NCBI RefSeq assembly: GCF_029087225.1 | Contig: NZ_JARFJD010000016.1 | Span: forward strand, 124,001 to 188,000 | Reading direction: 5' to 3' | Source: Limnobacter olei | GTDB lineage: Bacteria; Pseudomonadota; Gammaproteobacteria; Burkholderiales; Burkholderiaceae_B | Length of the DNA stretch: 64,000 nt | Position numbers and translations under genes: made by a program | In this document: one piece after another, positions 63,882-64,000 of the stretch | Position numbering within the stretch: position 1 is the stretch's first letter | Layout: every line of letters begins with the position of its first letter | Notes under the pieces: model-generated | What the model was told of the DNA's origin: nothing | The model's input: the letters and a program-made list of their open reading frames with translations, nothing else | Database searches by the model: none

Positions 63882-64000
63882 GCGCCTTGTTCCTGCACCA
63901 CAGACAAGGGCAATGTGAATATGGCCAACACACCTTGTCCTGCAATCGCAGATGTAGAGAAATTCAAACGTCCTGCGTGAACTTGTGCCACAGCATGACA
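63878..64000 (-). CDS. Sensor histidine kinase, C-terminal end (cut by window edge)
   Basis: About 40 residues are visible, ending in GQGVLAIFTLPLSVVQEQGA, the last strand of a histidine kinase ATPase domain, with HAGRLNFS just before, where KdpD-type kinases have a His-Gly-Gly. Overlaps the KdpE-like gene by four bases. Likely KdpD, but the sensor part lies outside the window. Confidence 0.75.
   Translation of the reverse strand, partial: CHAVAQVHAGRLNFSTSAIAGQGVLAIFTLPLSVVQEQGA

Overview
The window looks like chromosomal DNA of a mid-GC betaproteobacterium of the order Burkholderiales. A thiosulfate-oxidising genus such as Limnobacter is my best guess. The guess rests on a complete Sox cluster beside ordinary betaproteobacterial housekeeping synteny (ndk-rlmN-rodZ-ispG-hisS-yfgM-bamB, surE-pcm-nlpD-rlmD), a RegB/RegA redox pair and a cyo oxidase. 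It was made by reading motifs, not by a database search. I see no insertion sequence, prophage, rRNA or CRISPR array.

Layout. 1-6.7 kb (minus): bamB (partial), yfgM, hisS, ispG, rodZ, rlmN, ndk. 6.9-12.3 kb: a Bax-inhibitor-1 family membrane protein, a candidate small RNA, then rlmD, nlpD, pcm, surE, yaaA. 12.6-18.5 kb (plus): lexA-imuA-imuB-dnaE2, an SOS mutagenesis operon behind one canonical LexA box. 18.5-20.5 kb: parE. 20.6-24.4 kb: an island with two HrpL-type ECF sigma factors, a HrpS-type sigma-54 activator, a CesT-like type III secretion chaperone and two small unknown genes, with hrp-box promoter motifs. It is bounded on the far side by tRNA-Arg(CCU). 24.8-29.8 kb (minus): a TRAP transporter locus made of a lipoprotein, a solute-binding protein and a fused permease with an NTF2-like tail. 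30.0-31.4 kb: a TPR protein with a degenerate receiver domain.

31.4-38.3 kb (minus): soxC-soxD-soxY-soxZ-soxA-soxX-soxB plus a periplasmic thioredoxin, the periplasmic machine that oxidises thiosulfate to sulfate, with overlapping palindromes just upstream. 39.4-46.1 kb (minus): cyoABCD, a SURF1 gene and regBA in one co-directional run, linking a quinol oxidase to a redox sensor; electrons from Sox could feed the respiratory chain it monitors. 46.3-61.1 kb: accessory metabolism and transport genes (MFS, nitronate monooxygenase, DUF305, LVIVD protein, enoyl-CoA hydratase, metallo-hydrolase, SGNH hydrolase, LysR/LysE pair, LON-domain protein, quinone reductase, SDR, bestrophin, an exported methyltransferase, a flavoprotein). 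61.2-64.0 kb (minus): kup behind a KdpE-like regulator and the end of its sensor kinase.

The most interesting region is the 20.6-24.4 kb island. A motif matching the known HrpL promoter (GGAACC-N15-CCACTCA) lies inside the end of the activator gene and points at a small gene with a type III secretion signal-like start. A second, near-matching copy sits in front of the first sigma factor. This suggests a type III secretion regulatory and effector satellite whose apparatus genes lie outside the window.
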